A stretch of DNA of 29,799 bases, from NCBI GenBank assembly GCA_964507325.1, contig CAZDQL010000079.1, positions 1 through 29,799 of the forward strand. Direction: 5' to 3'. This DNA is from CAZDQL01 sp964507325. GTDB taxonomy: Bacteria > Planctomycetota > UBA1135 > GCA-002686595. The notes under the pieces were generated by a model, which had not been told where the DNA came from, ran no database searches, and saw only the letters and a list, made by a program, of their open reading frames with translations. The translations under genes were made by a program, and so were the position numbers. Below are positions 17,321-25,778 of the stretch, piece after piece; positions within the stretch are counted from its first letter, which is position 1, and every line of letters begins with the position of its first letter.

Positions 17321-17650
17321 GGCTCGTCCTCGGTCTCTGTCTTCGGATTCGATCGTGCCGGAACGGCTGCCGTTCCTGCTGCGGGGTCCCCTCACGCTAG
17401 TGAACGACGGGAGATCGACAAGGGTTCTCCCGCTCCCGCCCACGGACAGCGCGCTTCGCACCCGGTTCAGCGGTATTCGGGGTGTTACCCACCGCGGGGG
17501 GCGGAGCTAGTTGGGCGAGCCAACTCATCGGGTTGGTGCCAGCACCGAAGCATCTCCAGCTAGCGCCCTCCGACCGCAGAGGGCACCCAGCACGTTCCCA
17601 TCCGTCGGGTCCATTCCGACGGGTGGTCACACCACTCGCAGCGGATAGCC
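17321..17650. other. Divergent intergenic region
   Basis: This 330-nt stretch separates the Tat isomerase-like gene (minus) from the PD40 gene (plus). It holds a perfect inverted repeat at 17360-17376 (separate entry) and overlapping GTTGG/CCAAC repeats at about 17512-17538 that can form alternative small hairpins. No protein-coding frame is convincing. Confidence 0.5.
17360..17376. promoter_or_regulatory. Perfect 7-bp inverted repeat upstream of the isomerase-like gene
   Basis: GGAACGG-CTG-CCGTTCC lies 40 nt upstream of the ATG at 17320. Its placement suits an operator overlapping the promoter or a leader hairpin. Its regulator is unknown and no second copy was noticed in the window. Confidence 0.4.
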
Positions 17651-18448
17651 ATGAATGCTCCTTCCACGCCCTGTGCGCATCCCGTCCGTCCCTTCCATTC
17701 TCTGGCCTCCGGCCTGCTCCTCCTCGCCCCTCTCCAAGGCCCCGTTCCAGGGGGCTCTACCGCCCGTGTGAACGTCGACTCCGCGGGCAATCAGAGCAAC
17801 GGCCCGTCCCATGGCTGCTTGCAGTCCGCCGGAACCAGGTTCGTGGCCTTCCACAGCATCGCCGATAACCTCGTGCCGGGGGACACCAATGGCGCGCCGG
17901 ACGCGTTCGTTCACGATCTACGCAAGGGCCGGACGACGCGTGTGAGCGTCGATTCGACGGGGGCCGAGGCGAACCTCGGTGCAGGCTTTCCCGCGACCAC
18001 TCCGGATGGTCGCTACGTGGCCTTCGAGAGTGCGTCCGACAACCTCGTGCCGGGAGACACCAACGACTCCACGGACGTCTTCGTTCACGATCGACTGAGC
18101 GGCCAGACCTCGCGCGTGAGCATCGCGTCGAGCGGGCAGGAGGGGCAAGGGGCCAGCTGCAAGCCGCAGATCTCTGCGGACGGCCGCTACGTGGCGTTCA
18201 GCAGCGAGGCCAACAACCTGGTGCCCCACGACACCAACGCGAGGATAGACGTCTTCGTCCACGACCGTTGGACGGGCCGCACCCTGCGCGCGAGCGTCAG
18301 CAGTACGGGGGCCCAGGGGAATGGGTGGAGCGATCTGCCCTCCATCTCCCCGGACGGCAGCTACGTGGTCTTCAGCAGCAAGGCCGACAACCTGGTGCCG
18401 GGCGACACCAACGGCGAGGTCGACGTCTTCATCCGCGTCCTGCGCTGA
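17651..18448 (+). CDS. Secreted PD40/TolB-like beta-propeller repeat protein
   Basis: The 265-aa product has an N-terminal hydrophobic export signal (LASGLLLLAPLQGPVPGGS). Four repeats of ~50 residues follow, each with the pattern SPDGRYVAFSS, ADNLVPGDTN, xxxDVFVHDRxTGxTxRVSVSSxG. This is the PD40/WD40-like propeller signature seen in TolB-type and many secreted planctomycete and actinobacterial proteins. Four repeats alone would not close a standard six- to eight-bladed propeller, so the protein may be truncated, pair with another copy, or use two blades per repeat. It ends at TGA in the last repeat (VDVFIRVLR) without the further C-terminal domain often found. No operon partner. A binding role is likely but the ligand is unknown. 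Confidence 0.78.
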   Translation: MNAPSTPCAHPVRPFHSLASGLLLLAPLQGPVPGGSTARVNVDSAGNQSNGPSHGCLQSAGTRFVAFHSIADNLVPGDTNGAPDAFVHDLRKGRTTRVSVDSTGAEANLGAGFPATTPDGRYVAFESASDNLVPGDTNDSTDVFVHDRLSGQTSRVSIASSGQEGQGASCKPQISADGRYVAFSSEANNLVPHDTNARIDVFVHDRWTGRTLRASVSSTGAQGNGWSDLPSISPDGSYVVFSSKADNLVPGDTNGEVDVFIRVLR

Positions 18449-18863
18449 GAGCCGGAGTCGAGGCTCGGGACCTTCGCCAGCCGAGCACCTAGTCATGGAC
18501 GTAGCGGTGCCCCGTCACCTCGTGCCTGGGCTCCTGCACGCAATTGACCTCGCATCGGAAAGGTCGTTGGACGGCCAAGAGCTGGCAATGCTCTATCGGG
18601 GCAGTCTACCGCCGCAGCTCCGCGATTCAGAAAGCCCGCTGCGCCCAAACCCCCATCCCGGGCATCGTGTGAACCCGTAGATGAGATGAGGAGGCCAAAG
18701 TCAAGTGAAGACGCTTGGTGCCTTCTCTTCGCGGAGAGTGCGATGACGGTCTTTCCCGTGGAGTGGCTGCGTACTCGGGATGGCCGACGAAGAGGCCAGA
18801 GGCGTGACCACGGCCACCTACCACAGCCCGAGCTGCGGTCGGCCCAGCTTTCGGCCCCTGCGG
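18449..18863. other. Gene-free stretch between convergent genes
   Basis: This 415-nt stretch lies between the PD40 gene and the histidine kinase gene. The short open frames have compositions typical of out-of-frame GC-rich DNA. I see no RNA gene, strong terminator or repeat. Confidence 0.5.
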
Positions 18864-20845
18864 CTAGCCGCCCAGCGCCTGGCGGATCGCTTCGAGCAGG
18901 GCCTCGGAACGGTACGGCTTCGGGATGAAGCCCGTTGCCCCCTGGTCGATCAGTCGCTCGGCGTGCCTGGTTTCCGCGAAGCCGCTGGACATGAGCACCG
19001 GATAATCGGGGTCCAGCTCCAGGATCGCACGGAGCGCCTGCTCGCCGTCCATGTCGGGCATCGACAGGTCCAGGACCACGCAGTCGACGTTCACCTCCTT
19101 CCGGCGGAGTTGATCGACCGCGTCCCGGCCACCTCCTGCGGTCAACACCTCGAATCCCGCCGCGCCCAGGAGCCGCCTTGCGACCGAGCGAATCTCCGGC
19201 TCGTCGTCGACCACGAGGATCGTGCCCTCCATGCGCCCAGGAACTTCCTTCGGCGGCTGGTCGTCCCGGGGAATCACGGCGTCCTTGGCCACGGGGAACA
19301 GGACCTTGAAGGTGGTGCCTCGCCCCGGCTCTGACGCGACGAAGATCGTTCCGTGGTGGGCCCGCATGATGCCGAGCACCGCGGCCATCCCCAGGCCGCG
19401 GCCCGTGAACTTGGTGGTGAAGAAGGGATCGAAGACCCTTTGAAGCGTCTCGGCGCGCATGCCGCAGCCGGTGTCGGTCACCTCGACCCAGGCGTACACG
19501 CCATCTTCGAGGTCAATGTCGCAGCAGCCCGACCTCAGGTAGGCGCGGTCGCAGTCACTCGCACCGGTCGTGACCGTGATCACCCCCGGCTCGTCCCCGA
19601 TCGCCTCCGATGCGTTCAGGATCAGGTTCATCAGCACCTGACGGATCTGGGTCGCATCCGCCTGGATCGTTGGGAGCTTGGAGGTGGCCGGGAGCTCGAG
19701 GCGAATCTTCTTGGGAATCGCGACCTCCAGGAGCTTCCCGAGCTCGGCAATCAGCTCGTTCAAGCTCACCGGCTCGATGACGGCGCTGCTACCGCCCGAG
19801 TAGGCCAGCATCTGCCGGGTCAACTCGGCCCCCCGGATGGCGGCGGTCTCGATCTCCTTCAGGCACTCCCACACGGAGTCATCGGGCTTCACCTCCCGCA
19901 GGGCCAACTCCGCGTTGCCCAGGACCGCCGTCAGCAGGTTGTTGAAGTCGTGGGCGATACCACCGGCCAACACGCCCATGCTCTCCAGTCTCTGCGCCTG
20001 CTGGAGCTGGGCATCCAGCTTCCGGCGCTCCTGTTCTTCGCGTACACGCTCCGTGATGTCCCGCTGGTGGCCGGCGTAGGCGAAGACCGCGCCCTCCTCG
20101 TCGACCAGGGGCCAGATCAGGAGCTCGCAGCGGAAGATGCGGCCGTCTCGCTTCCGGTTGTCCAGGACCCCCCTCTCCACTCCGCGCCGCTGGCAACGGC
20201 CCGGTAGATCTCCTCCTGGATCTGCTCCGCCCGCGGATCTGCGTTCAGGATCTCCGGGGACTCGCCGAGGATCTCCTCGGAGGAGTAACCAAAGAGATCC
20301 TGAAAGGCGCGGTTCGCATAGATGATCCGGAACTCGAGGTCGGTGGCGATCACCGAATCCGAGACCTGCTCGGTGATCCGGCTCAAGAGGCGTAGACGCT
20401 GTTCCACCGTCTGGCGCTGAACCTCGAATCGGTCGCGCTGGATCCGGGCGTGGAGGATCGGCGAGACGTGGCGGCCGATCATCTCCAGGAAGGCCAGATC
20501 CGACTCGTCGAAGGGGGTCGGCTTGTTGGCGAGTGCGATCTGCCCGATCAACTTCTCCCGATGCAGCAGCGGAACCACCAGAGCGTTTCGGAGAGGGACG
20601 TGCCCCAGCGGTGGCTCCAGGCCGCCGTTGGCGATCAGTGGGCGCCGCTCGACGAGAGACCGCCCCCAGAGACCACCCCACTCCGAGCGCCGGAACACGA
20701 TGTCCTTCTCGGGGACGGCGCATTGGTCCCAGATGTCCGTGGTCAGGGTCGGACAGACCAGATCGCCTGCCTCGTCGATGTACCCGAAATAGCCAAACTG
20801 GCAGTCCAACGAGTGGATCAGAATGGCCAGCAGTTCCGAGAACAT
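18864..20845 (-). pseudogene. GAF-PAS hybrid histidine kinase with receiver domain, frameshifted at a G6 run
   Basis: Two overlapping frames make one kinase. The upstream frame encodes a GAF domain (FGYFGYIDEAGDLVCPTLT, VVPLLHREKLIGQIALANK) and the first part of a PAS domain (VIATDLEFRIIYANRAFQDL, FGYSSEEILGESPEI). At a run of six G (plus-strand C 20168-20173) the frame is lost, and one extra G restores it. The downstream frame continues the PAS/PAC (LVDEEGAVFAYAGHQRDIT), HisKA H-box (LAGGIAHDFNNLLTAVLGN), N-box (QVLMNLILNASEAI), VTDTGCGM, FDPFFTTKFTGRGLGM and a C-terminal receiver (ILVVDDEPE, VVLDLSMPDMDG, GFIPKPY). Repaired length from the ATG at 20845 is 660 aa, cytoplasmic. Coding-like sequence (AIANAISSILYTSSDPE) precedes that ATG, so the real start may be a rarer codon such as CTG at 20974. 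A homopolymer sequencing error is as likely as a true frameshift. Confidence 0.85.
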
Positions 20846-21292
20846 CTCCGGGTCGCTGCTGGTGTAGAGGATGCTCGAGATCGCGTTCGCGATCGCCCGC
20901 GGCTGCCGGTCGGCCGCTCCCGCTGTCGATGCGTCACCGCTCGAGGTGGAGGGCTGATTCTGGGGCCGGCTCAGCGTGCAACTCCCTGGTCTCGACGGCG
21001 GGGCTCCGCGGAGAGGAAACCCACCGGGATCATCTCGACAACACGGCCCATTTTCGCAGCTGGCTCGGTTCGACGCAATCCCGGGCCACCGAGTCGAGCC
21101 CGCAAGCGGACGAAGGGAGCCGGAGACCGGCGTGCTCCCGGGCGACGATCACAATCGTCAACCAGCGCGAGGCGCAATACGAATACCGTTCAGCCCTTCG
21201 ATCCACAGTCGGGAGCGGGCGTAGGGTCCGACGGCCCGGCCGACGTGCACCTGCCTGTCGTAGTGCAGGGTGCAGCACGGCGATATACCAGG
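20846..21292. other. Region upstream of the histidine kinase and transposase remnant
   Basis: The part nearest 20845 (to about 20974) translates plausibly as the N-terminal end of the kinase GAF region. Beyond that, about 300 nt hold no convincing gene. No terminal inverted repeat of an insertion sequence could be recognised. Confidence 0.4.
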
Positions 21293-21552
21293 ATGACCGT
21301 CGACATCCACCCGCTCCAGGTGCTCCTGCTGACCGTGTCTGGCTGGGTGAACCGCCAGCAGCAGCAGGTGATCGAGTACCTGGTCGAGGAGAACCGGGTC
21401 CTCAGGGAGCAGCTTGGAGGTCGCTGCCGCGCCTTGACGACCGCCAACGCCGGCGCCCGGCGGCCAAGGGAAAGGTCCTAGGCCGCCGGCTACTCAAGCA
21501 GGTGGCGACCATCGTCATGCCCAACACCAGCCTGCGCTGGCAGCGGCGACTG
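21293..21552 (+). pseudogene. Transposase/integrase N-terminal remnant
   Basis: From the ATG at 21293 the first frame reads HPLQVLLLTVSGWVNRQQQQ, VIEYLVEENRVLREQLGGR. After a frameshift near 21425-21435 a second frame reads QRRRPAAKGKVLGRRLLKQV, ATIV, LRWQRRLIA. I recognise this as the N-terminal part of the rve-type transposases (IS3/IS481-like integrase core proteins) widespread in Planctomycetota, which continue with a DDE catalytic core. Here that core is entirely missing: similarity stops at RRLIA near 21555, where an unrelated gene on the other strand begins. It is therefore a dead fragment and cannot move by itself. Confidence 0.75.
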
Positions 21553-21893
21553 ATCGCGGCGGCTCCGCTGAGTGCGCCGCAAATCGAACCCCCGCCGCCG
21601 ATGCCGCCCTCGCTGTAGCGCATCATCCGATAAGGGAAGGAGACGTACGGTTCACCGATGAGCTCGGCCAGGGACTGGACGAGGCTGCCGAGGAGGGCCT
21701 ACATGCAGCCGCCCTCGGGGAACAGCTCGCTCGCGCGCTGCACGACGCTCGCCGGATCGAGCTCGACGTAGCTCCAGGCGGACGAACCCGCGGGGCCCGC
21801 GTCCTGTGCCGCGCCGGGCAAGCCGCAGACGAGTCCTGCTCCGACGGCCACTCCCGCCGTGCCGAGTACCTGTCTCCCGGACAACGTCTTCAT
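21553..21893 (-). pseudogene. C_GCAxxG_C_C family redox protein, amber-interrupted and 3' truncated
   Basis: The ATG at 21893, with GGAG a few nt upstream, opens a signal-like segment (RQVLGTAGVAVGAGLVCGLP, GAAQ) and then AWSYVELDPASVVQRASELF, PEGGCM. A TAG at 21701-21699 interrupts. In the same frame it resumes ALLGSLVQSLAELIGEPYVS, FPYRMMRYSEGGIGGGGSIC and CGALSGAAA. This is the exported C_GCAxxG_C_C redox family, whose planctomycete members have a Tyr (TAC/TAT) at about the TAG position. The CGAxxG motif is intact, but the gene ends abruptly at about 21553 where the transposase remnant begins on the opposite strand, so the C-terminal cysteine region is lost. Divergent from the nitrilase-family gene with a 79-nt gap. 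Confidence 0.72.
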
Positions 21894-21972
21894 GGTCGTC
21901 TCCGAGTCGATGCAGCCGTTGCGGGCGTCTATCCGCCGGGTGTGTATCATTCCCGCCAAGGAAACCCACGCA

Positions 21973-22803
21973 ATGAAACTGCGAGTGGCCACGGGCCAGT
22001 TCCCCGTCACGGCGGATGTCGACCGCAACCTCGCCTACGTCCGCGATCAGATCGCGAGCGCGGGGCAGAGGCGCGCGAACGTCGTGATCTTCCCCGAGGC
22101 CGCGCTGGGCGGGTACGCGGGGGAGGACTTCGGGTCCTTCGCCGGCTACGACTGGGGGCGGCTCGAAGCTGCCCACGAGGAAGTCGCCCGTGCCGCCCGC
22201 GGCGCCGGTCTCTGGGTGATCTGCGGCACGAACTACCGCACCGGGCCGCGCGGCAAGCCGCACAACAGCTTGCTGGCGTTCGATCCCACGGGTGAGCTCG
22301 TCGCGCGCTACGACAAGCGCCTCTGCACCGGGCCTCTCGGACAGCTCGACCTCGCGCACTACGAACCGGGTGATCACTCCGTCGTGCTGGAGATCGCGGA
22401 CGTGCGCTGCGGCCTCTTGATCTGCCACGAGTGGCGCTACCCCGAGCCGTACCGCGCCTACAAGCGCAAGGGGATCGAGGTGATCCTGCAGGGGTGGTAC
22501 GACGGCGGCCACGACGAGGAGGGCTGGCTCCGCCAGGGCGCGGTGAACTCGGAGGTGATCCCCGCGACGGTGCAGGGACACGCGGTCTGCAACCACCTGT
22601 GGATCTGCGGCACGAACACGTCGAGGCGGCGCAGCTGCTTCGGCGCTTTCGTCGTGCGCCCCGATGGGCTCTTCCAGGCTCGGTTGCCGCGCAATCGCGC
22701 TGGGGTGATGGTCGAGACGCTCGACACCGGCCTCGCCATTCCCGATCTGGCCGGACACTTGCGCGGGGCGGTGATGCGCGGCCTCGATTCGATCAACCAC
22801 TGA
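21973..22803 (+). CDS. Carbon-nitrogen hydrolase (nitrilase superfamily)
   Basis: The 276-aa cytoplasmic enzyme starts at the ATG at 21973, with AAGGA (21958-21962) 10 nt upstream; the frame is open back to 21859 but homologs begin KLRVATGQFPV. The Glu-Lys-Cys triad is complete: E42 in FPEAALGG, K115 in RYDKRLC and C151 in LLICHEWRYPE. The superfamily hydrolyses amides, carbamoyl groups or nitriles; the fold region GTNYRTGPRGKPHNSLLAFD and the ending suggest an N-carbamoyl- or omega-amidase-type enzyme rather than a true nitrilase, but the substrate cannot be told. It lies 14 nt before the DUF1805 gene, probably co-transcribed. Confidence 0.9.
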   Translation: MKLRVATGQFPVTADVDRNLAYVRDQIASAGQRRANVVIFPEAALGGYAGEDFGSFAGYDWGRLEAAHEEVARAARGAGLWVICGTNYRTGPRGKPHNSLLAFDPTGELVARYDKRLCTGPLGQLDLAHYEPGDHSVVLEIADVRCGLLICHEWRYPEPYRAYKRKGIEVILQGWYDGGHDEEGWLRQGAVNSEVIPATVQGHAVCNHLWICGTNTSRRRSCFGAFVVRPDGLFQARLPRNRAGVMVETLDTGLAIPDLAGHLRGAVMRGLDSINH

Positions 22804-22817
22804 AACGTCATCGAACC

Positions 22818-23099
22818 ATGGACAGCATCGACGTCGATGGACACGTGTGCGAGGGAGTCATCTTCCCGACCGAGCAGAGCGCCGTGCTGATGCTACGCGC
22901 GAAGAGTGGGGTCCTCGCTTGCGGCTATCTCTCGGTCGCTTGCGCCGAGAGGCTCGGGGACGCGCTCGCCATCGGGCGCGGCGTCCACAGCTACGACGAC
23001 ATGCTCGCCGCCGTCGTGCAGGAGGTCAGCCCACGCGCGGCCGAGCTCGGCGTGCAGCCAGGGTGCTCGGGCAAGGATGCGCTGCTGGCGATGAGCTGA
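22818..23099 (+). CDS. DUF1805 family protein (YunC-like)
   Basis: The 93-aa product from the ATG at 22818 matches the small DUF1805 family in length and order: an N-terminal EGVIFP segment, KSGVLACGYLSVACAERLGD in the core, AIGRGVHSYDDML, and the C-terminal PRAAELGVQPGCSGKDALLA. The family, including Bacillus YunC, has no established biochemical function that I know. It sits 14 nt after the amidohydrolase gene and converges on the DUF5060 gene with a 16-nt gap, so it ends that two-gene unit. Confidence 0.82.
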   Translation: MDSIDVDGHVCEGVIFPTEQSAVLMLRAKSGVLACGYLSVACAERLGDALAIGRGVHSYDDMLAAVVQEVSPRAAELGVQPGCSGKDALLAMS

Positions 23100-23115
23100 G
23101 CACTGCGCGCGCCCG

Positions 23116-24981
23116 TCAGTCGCTGCGCTCGACCAGCGCGACCCAGTCCTCAGCGGGATCACCCGGCGGCGGGCCGAGTGGCCGCGGGCCAGGGCCGCGG
23201 ATCTCTGGGCTGGATTCCAGCTCCGGGAAGACGCCCCGTCGCGGGTCGAACCACCTGACTCTGAAACGACCCTCGACTTCGCCGAGATCGAGCGTGGTCG
23301 ACTTCCCCGGGCGGACGAGGACCGCGTAGATCTCGCCGGGCGCCGCGAAGCAGAACCCGGTTCCCTTCTCGATCAGCTCGTCGTGCGCAGCCATCCGCAC
23401 GAAGGGCAGGTGGTCGTGGAAGAAGTCCAGCGCGATGCGGCACTGGTCCCACCACTTGGCGCGTGAACGCCAGTCCTGGCAGGTGAGGTCGCTGTGCGGG
23501 TGGGCGTAGCCGAAGTACCACTCGTTTCCCGCGCCGCCGCCGAGCAGGCAGCCCCACAGGCCGTTGATGCGCGCGTCGTCGTGCGCGGGGTCCTCCTCGT
23601 CGGGGATCAGGGAGTGCTGGGCGTCACCGGGTTCGTCGCAAGCGACCACCCAGGGCTTACCCGCGTTCGCCGAGCGTCGGATCCACGCCACGACCTGGCC
23701 GTGCACGTTGCCGAAGTCCGTGCGGTTGGTCTGTAGCGAGAAGCCGGTCAGCTCCGACGCCTCACCGAGCAGGTCGTCGGGCATGCGGCCGTTGTGAATC
23801 ACGATCAAGTGGCCGTAGGGGTCGTGATCGTGGAAGTACTTCGCCATCGCGATGCGCTGTGCGGTGGTCTGGTCGGTCTGCCCGTTCTGCTGGTTTCCGC
23901 CCCAGCCGTCCTCCTCGCCGAGGTTCCAGTTGAGCGCCCGGTGATGGCCGAAGCGCCCGATCAGCTCGCGGTAGTACAAGCGCCTCTGCGGACCCGTGTC
24001 TCCGCCGTCGAGCAGCGTCTCGTTCTCGGTCTCCTGCGTCTTGAAGTGCAGGTAGAGGCCCAGGGTGTCGACGTGCTCGAAGACGATCTCCCACTGGTCG
24101 AGCCGCGAGACGTCGAAGCGCTCGCGCTCGTCGTAGCTCGTGTAGGGGAAGACGTTCCGGTCGTCTCCTCCGATGTTGAGGGTCAGGAAGGAGACCGAGT
24201 TCATCCCCTTCGAGGCCAGGTAGTTGAGCGCCCCGATCAGCCCCTTGCCGCGGCCGTCACCCCAGGTCGGATCCCCTGGGTTCCAGTCGCGAAGGTGCGG
24301 CGCCCAGGTCTTGACGAACTGGTCCTTGTGCCCGTCGCTCGCGAAGTCGCCGTCGAAGTCGGCGTAGGCGAGCAGGTTCTCTGGGGAGTCGGCGCCTTGC
24401 TTGAGGAAGTACTCCTGCGTCCCGGCCCAGCGCAGGTAGCGTTCGCCGACGTACTGGAGCCGACCGGAACTGCGGTTGCCGAAGTCGGGTCCGACACCCT
24501 GGGCGTACTCGTCCGTTGGCTCGACCTCGAACCCACCGGTCAGGCCGTGCAACGGCGCGACCGCAGTGCCCACGCCAAGCTCGGCGGTCGCGACGTCCTC
24601 GCCGGCGAGGAACGAGACCGCGTAGGTCCAGGGCCCCCCCTCGTCAGGCGCGAAGTGCACACGCCACTTGTTCCCGCTGTCCGCCCCCGAATTCGCCGCA
24701 TCACCGTCAGCGGCGTAGTACCCGGGAACGACGAACTCGCGCCCGCCCTTCGAGAAGGTCACGTCGAGGCGATGGTCGGTGAACGGGTTGGGCGTGGCGC
24801 TCTCCGAGGAGGCCGGCCCCTCGAGCGTCAGCGTGATCTTGTGCCACTGACGGAGCTCGCCGCTGACCTCGATCGCCCCGCTGGGTTCCTGTGATCCACC
24901 GGCTGCGAGTGCCGGAAGCACGAGGCAGGGCAGCAGCCACGACCAACGCTGACACCGCGAACCGCCTTCAGTCTCGGCCAT
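23116..24981 (-). CDS. Secreted DUF5060/glycoside-hydrolase-like protein with C-terminal collagen-binding-like domain
   Basis: The 621-aa product uses the ATG at 24981, with a GAGG Shine-Dalgarno about 6 nt upstream; a GTG at 24993 has none. A Sec signal (RWSWLLPCLVLPALAAGG) is followed by an N-terminal beta-sandwich of the DUF5060 type (GELRQWHKITLTLEGPASS, FVVPGYYAADGDAA, GNKWRVHFAPDEGGPWTY). A central (beta/alpha)8-like region of the DUF4038/GH kind comes next (RYLRWAGTQEYFLKQGADSP, GMNSVSFLTLNIGGDD, LNWNLGEEDGWGGNQQNGQT, KPWVVACDEPGDAQHSLIPD). The C-terminal sandwich carries RFRVRWFDPRRGVF, as in the putative collagen-binding domain found after these enzymes. The Glu residues in NLGEED and ACDEPG are reasonable catalytic candidates (inference). 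Likely substrate is a polysaccharide. Confidence 0.85.
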   Translation of the reverse strand: MAETEGGSRCQRWSWLLPCLVLPALAAGGSQEPSGAIEVSGELRQWHKITLTLEGPASSESATPNPFTDHRLDVTFSKGGREFVVPGYYAADGDAANSGADSGNKWRVHFAPDEGGPWTYAVSFLAGEDVATAELGVGTAVAPLHGLTGGFEVEPTDEYAQGVGPDFGNRSSGRLQYVGERYLRWAGTQEYFLKQGADSPENLLAYADFDGDFASDGHKDQFVKTWAPHLRDWNPGDPTWGDGRGKGLIGALNYLASKGMNSVSFLTLNIGGDDRNVFPYTSYDERERFDVSRLDQWEIVFEHVDTLGLYLHFKTQETENETLLDGGDTGPQRRLYYRELIGRFGHHRALNWNLGEEDGWGGNQQNGQTDQTTAQRIAMAKYFHDHDPYGHLIVIHNGRMPDDLLGEASELTGFSLQTNRTDFGNVHGQVVAWIRRSANAGKPWVVACDEPGDAQHSLIPDEEDPAHDDARINGLWGCLLGGGAGNEWYFGYAHPHSDLTCQDWRSRAKWWDQCRIALDFFHDHLPFVRMAAHDELIEKGTGFCFAAPGEIYAVLVRPGKSTTLDLGEVEGRFRVRWFDPRRGVFPELESSPEIRGPGPRPLGPPPGDPAEDWVALVERSD

Positions 24982-25069
24982 CTCTTCCCTCACCTTCGTA
25001 GTCGAGTGCGAACACCGGGGTCAGGTCCCGAGTCTACGCGGACGCTGGAGTTCGATCTGGGGGATCTGG

Positions 25070-25750
25070 ATGATTGAGTTCATGGTCCTGCGCTTCCTCT
25101 CCCTCGCCGCGATCTCACTCACCGCCTGCCAGACCGCCCCGGTCGACAGAACCCTCGAGCTCCGCTTCGTTCAGGACGAGGAGTTGATCGCCGCGACCCC
25201 CTACGGCTCGCCCCCCCAGATCGCCGTCTGGCTCGAGGATCCGGTCGACGGTTCGCCGCACACCCTGCTGGTGACCACGGACTCCGGCACGGGAAGCTGG
25301 CGGGGCAAGACGGAGAGCCCCGAGGCGTTGCCGCGCTGGTACGCGGTGTACCGCCGGGAGTGGGGCCGCGAGGGCTACCCGATGCCCGCAACTCCGGTGC
25401 CCGACGCGGTGACGCGACCGACCTCGTCGGCGGCGGCCTTCACCTGGACCGCCGAGCTTCCCGCCGGCGAGCGCTGGATCTGCTGGATCGAGGTGAATCT
25501 CTCCGGCGACTACAACGAGCGCTTCGTCCCGGTCGACGAGGTGACCGGCGTCGGGGATACCGACTCGTCGGGCCAGCCGTCGCTCCTCTATCGCGTGGAG
25601 CTTCCCGGAGAGGCCGGCACCCCGATCGAGCCCGAGCTCTTCGGGTGCACGATCATGGGCACGCGGGGGGGGGTGACGCGCGACCTCGAGGGAGTCACGA
25701 CCGCGCGGGAGGTGCTGCGCTCGATCGAGATCCGCGTCCGACCGCGCTGA
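25070..25750 (+). CDS. Lipoprotein, DUF2271-like
   Basis: The 226-aa product has a short lipoprotein signal with lipobox LTAC (Cys20 from the ATG at 25070; GGGGGA lies just upstream). The mature protein begins beta-rich: ELRFVQDEELIAATPYGSPP, IAVWLEDPVDGSPHTLLVTT, RWYAVYRREWG, then AAFTWTAELPAGERWICWIE and NLSGDYNERF. That arrangement resembles DUF2271, a periplasmic family often linked to flavin-transferase or cytochrome partners, but no such partner is adjacent here. It is divergent from the DUF5060 gene across a 76-88 nt gap and converges on deoA. Function unknown. Confidence 0.72.
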   Translation: MIEFMVLRFLSLAAISLTACQTAPVDRTLELRFVQDEELIAATPYGSPPQIAVWLEDPVDGSPHTLLVTTDSGTGSWRGKTESPEALPRWYAVYRREWGREGYPMPATPVPDAVTRPTSSAAAFTWTAELPAGERWICWIEVNLSGDYNERFVPVDEVTGVGDTDSSGQPSLLYRVELPGEAGTPIEPELFGCTIMGTRGGVTRDLEGVTTAREVLRSIEIRVRPR

Positions 25751-25778
25751 TGGGTCACTGAAGGGACACGCGACCCGG

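Noticed and set aside
21699..21701. TAG read as pyrrolysine in the C_GCAxxG_C_C gene
   Set aside because: The gene is also truncated at its 3' end by an IS remnant, so a nonsense mutation in a dead gene is the simpler reading; no pyl genes are seen.
25752..25776. GGGTC...GACCC as a terminator between the lipoprotein and deoA
   Set aside because: Only a 5-bp stem with a 15-nt loop and no U-tract; too weak to annotate.
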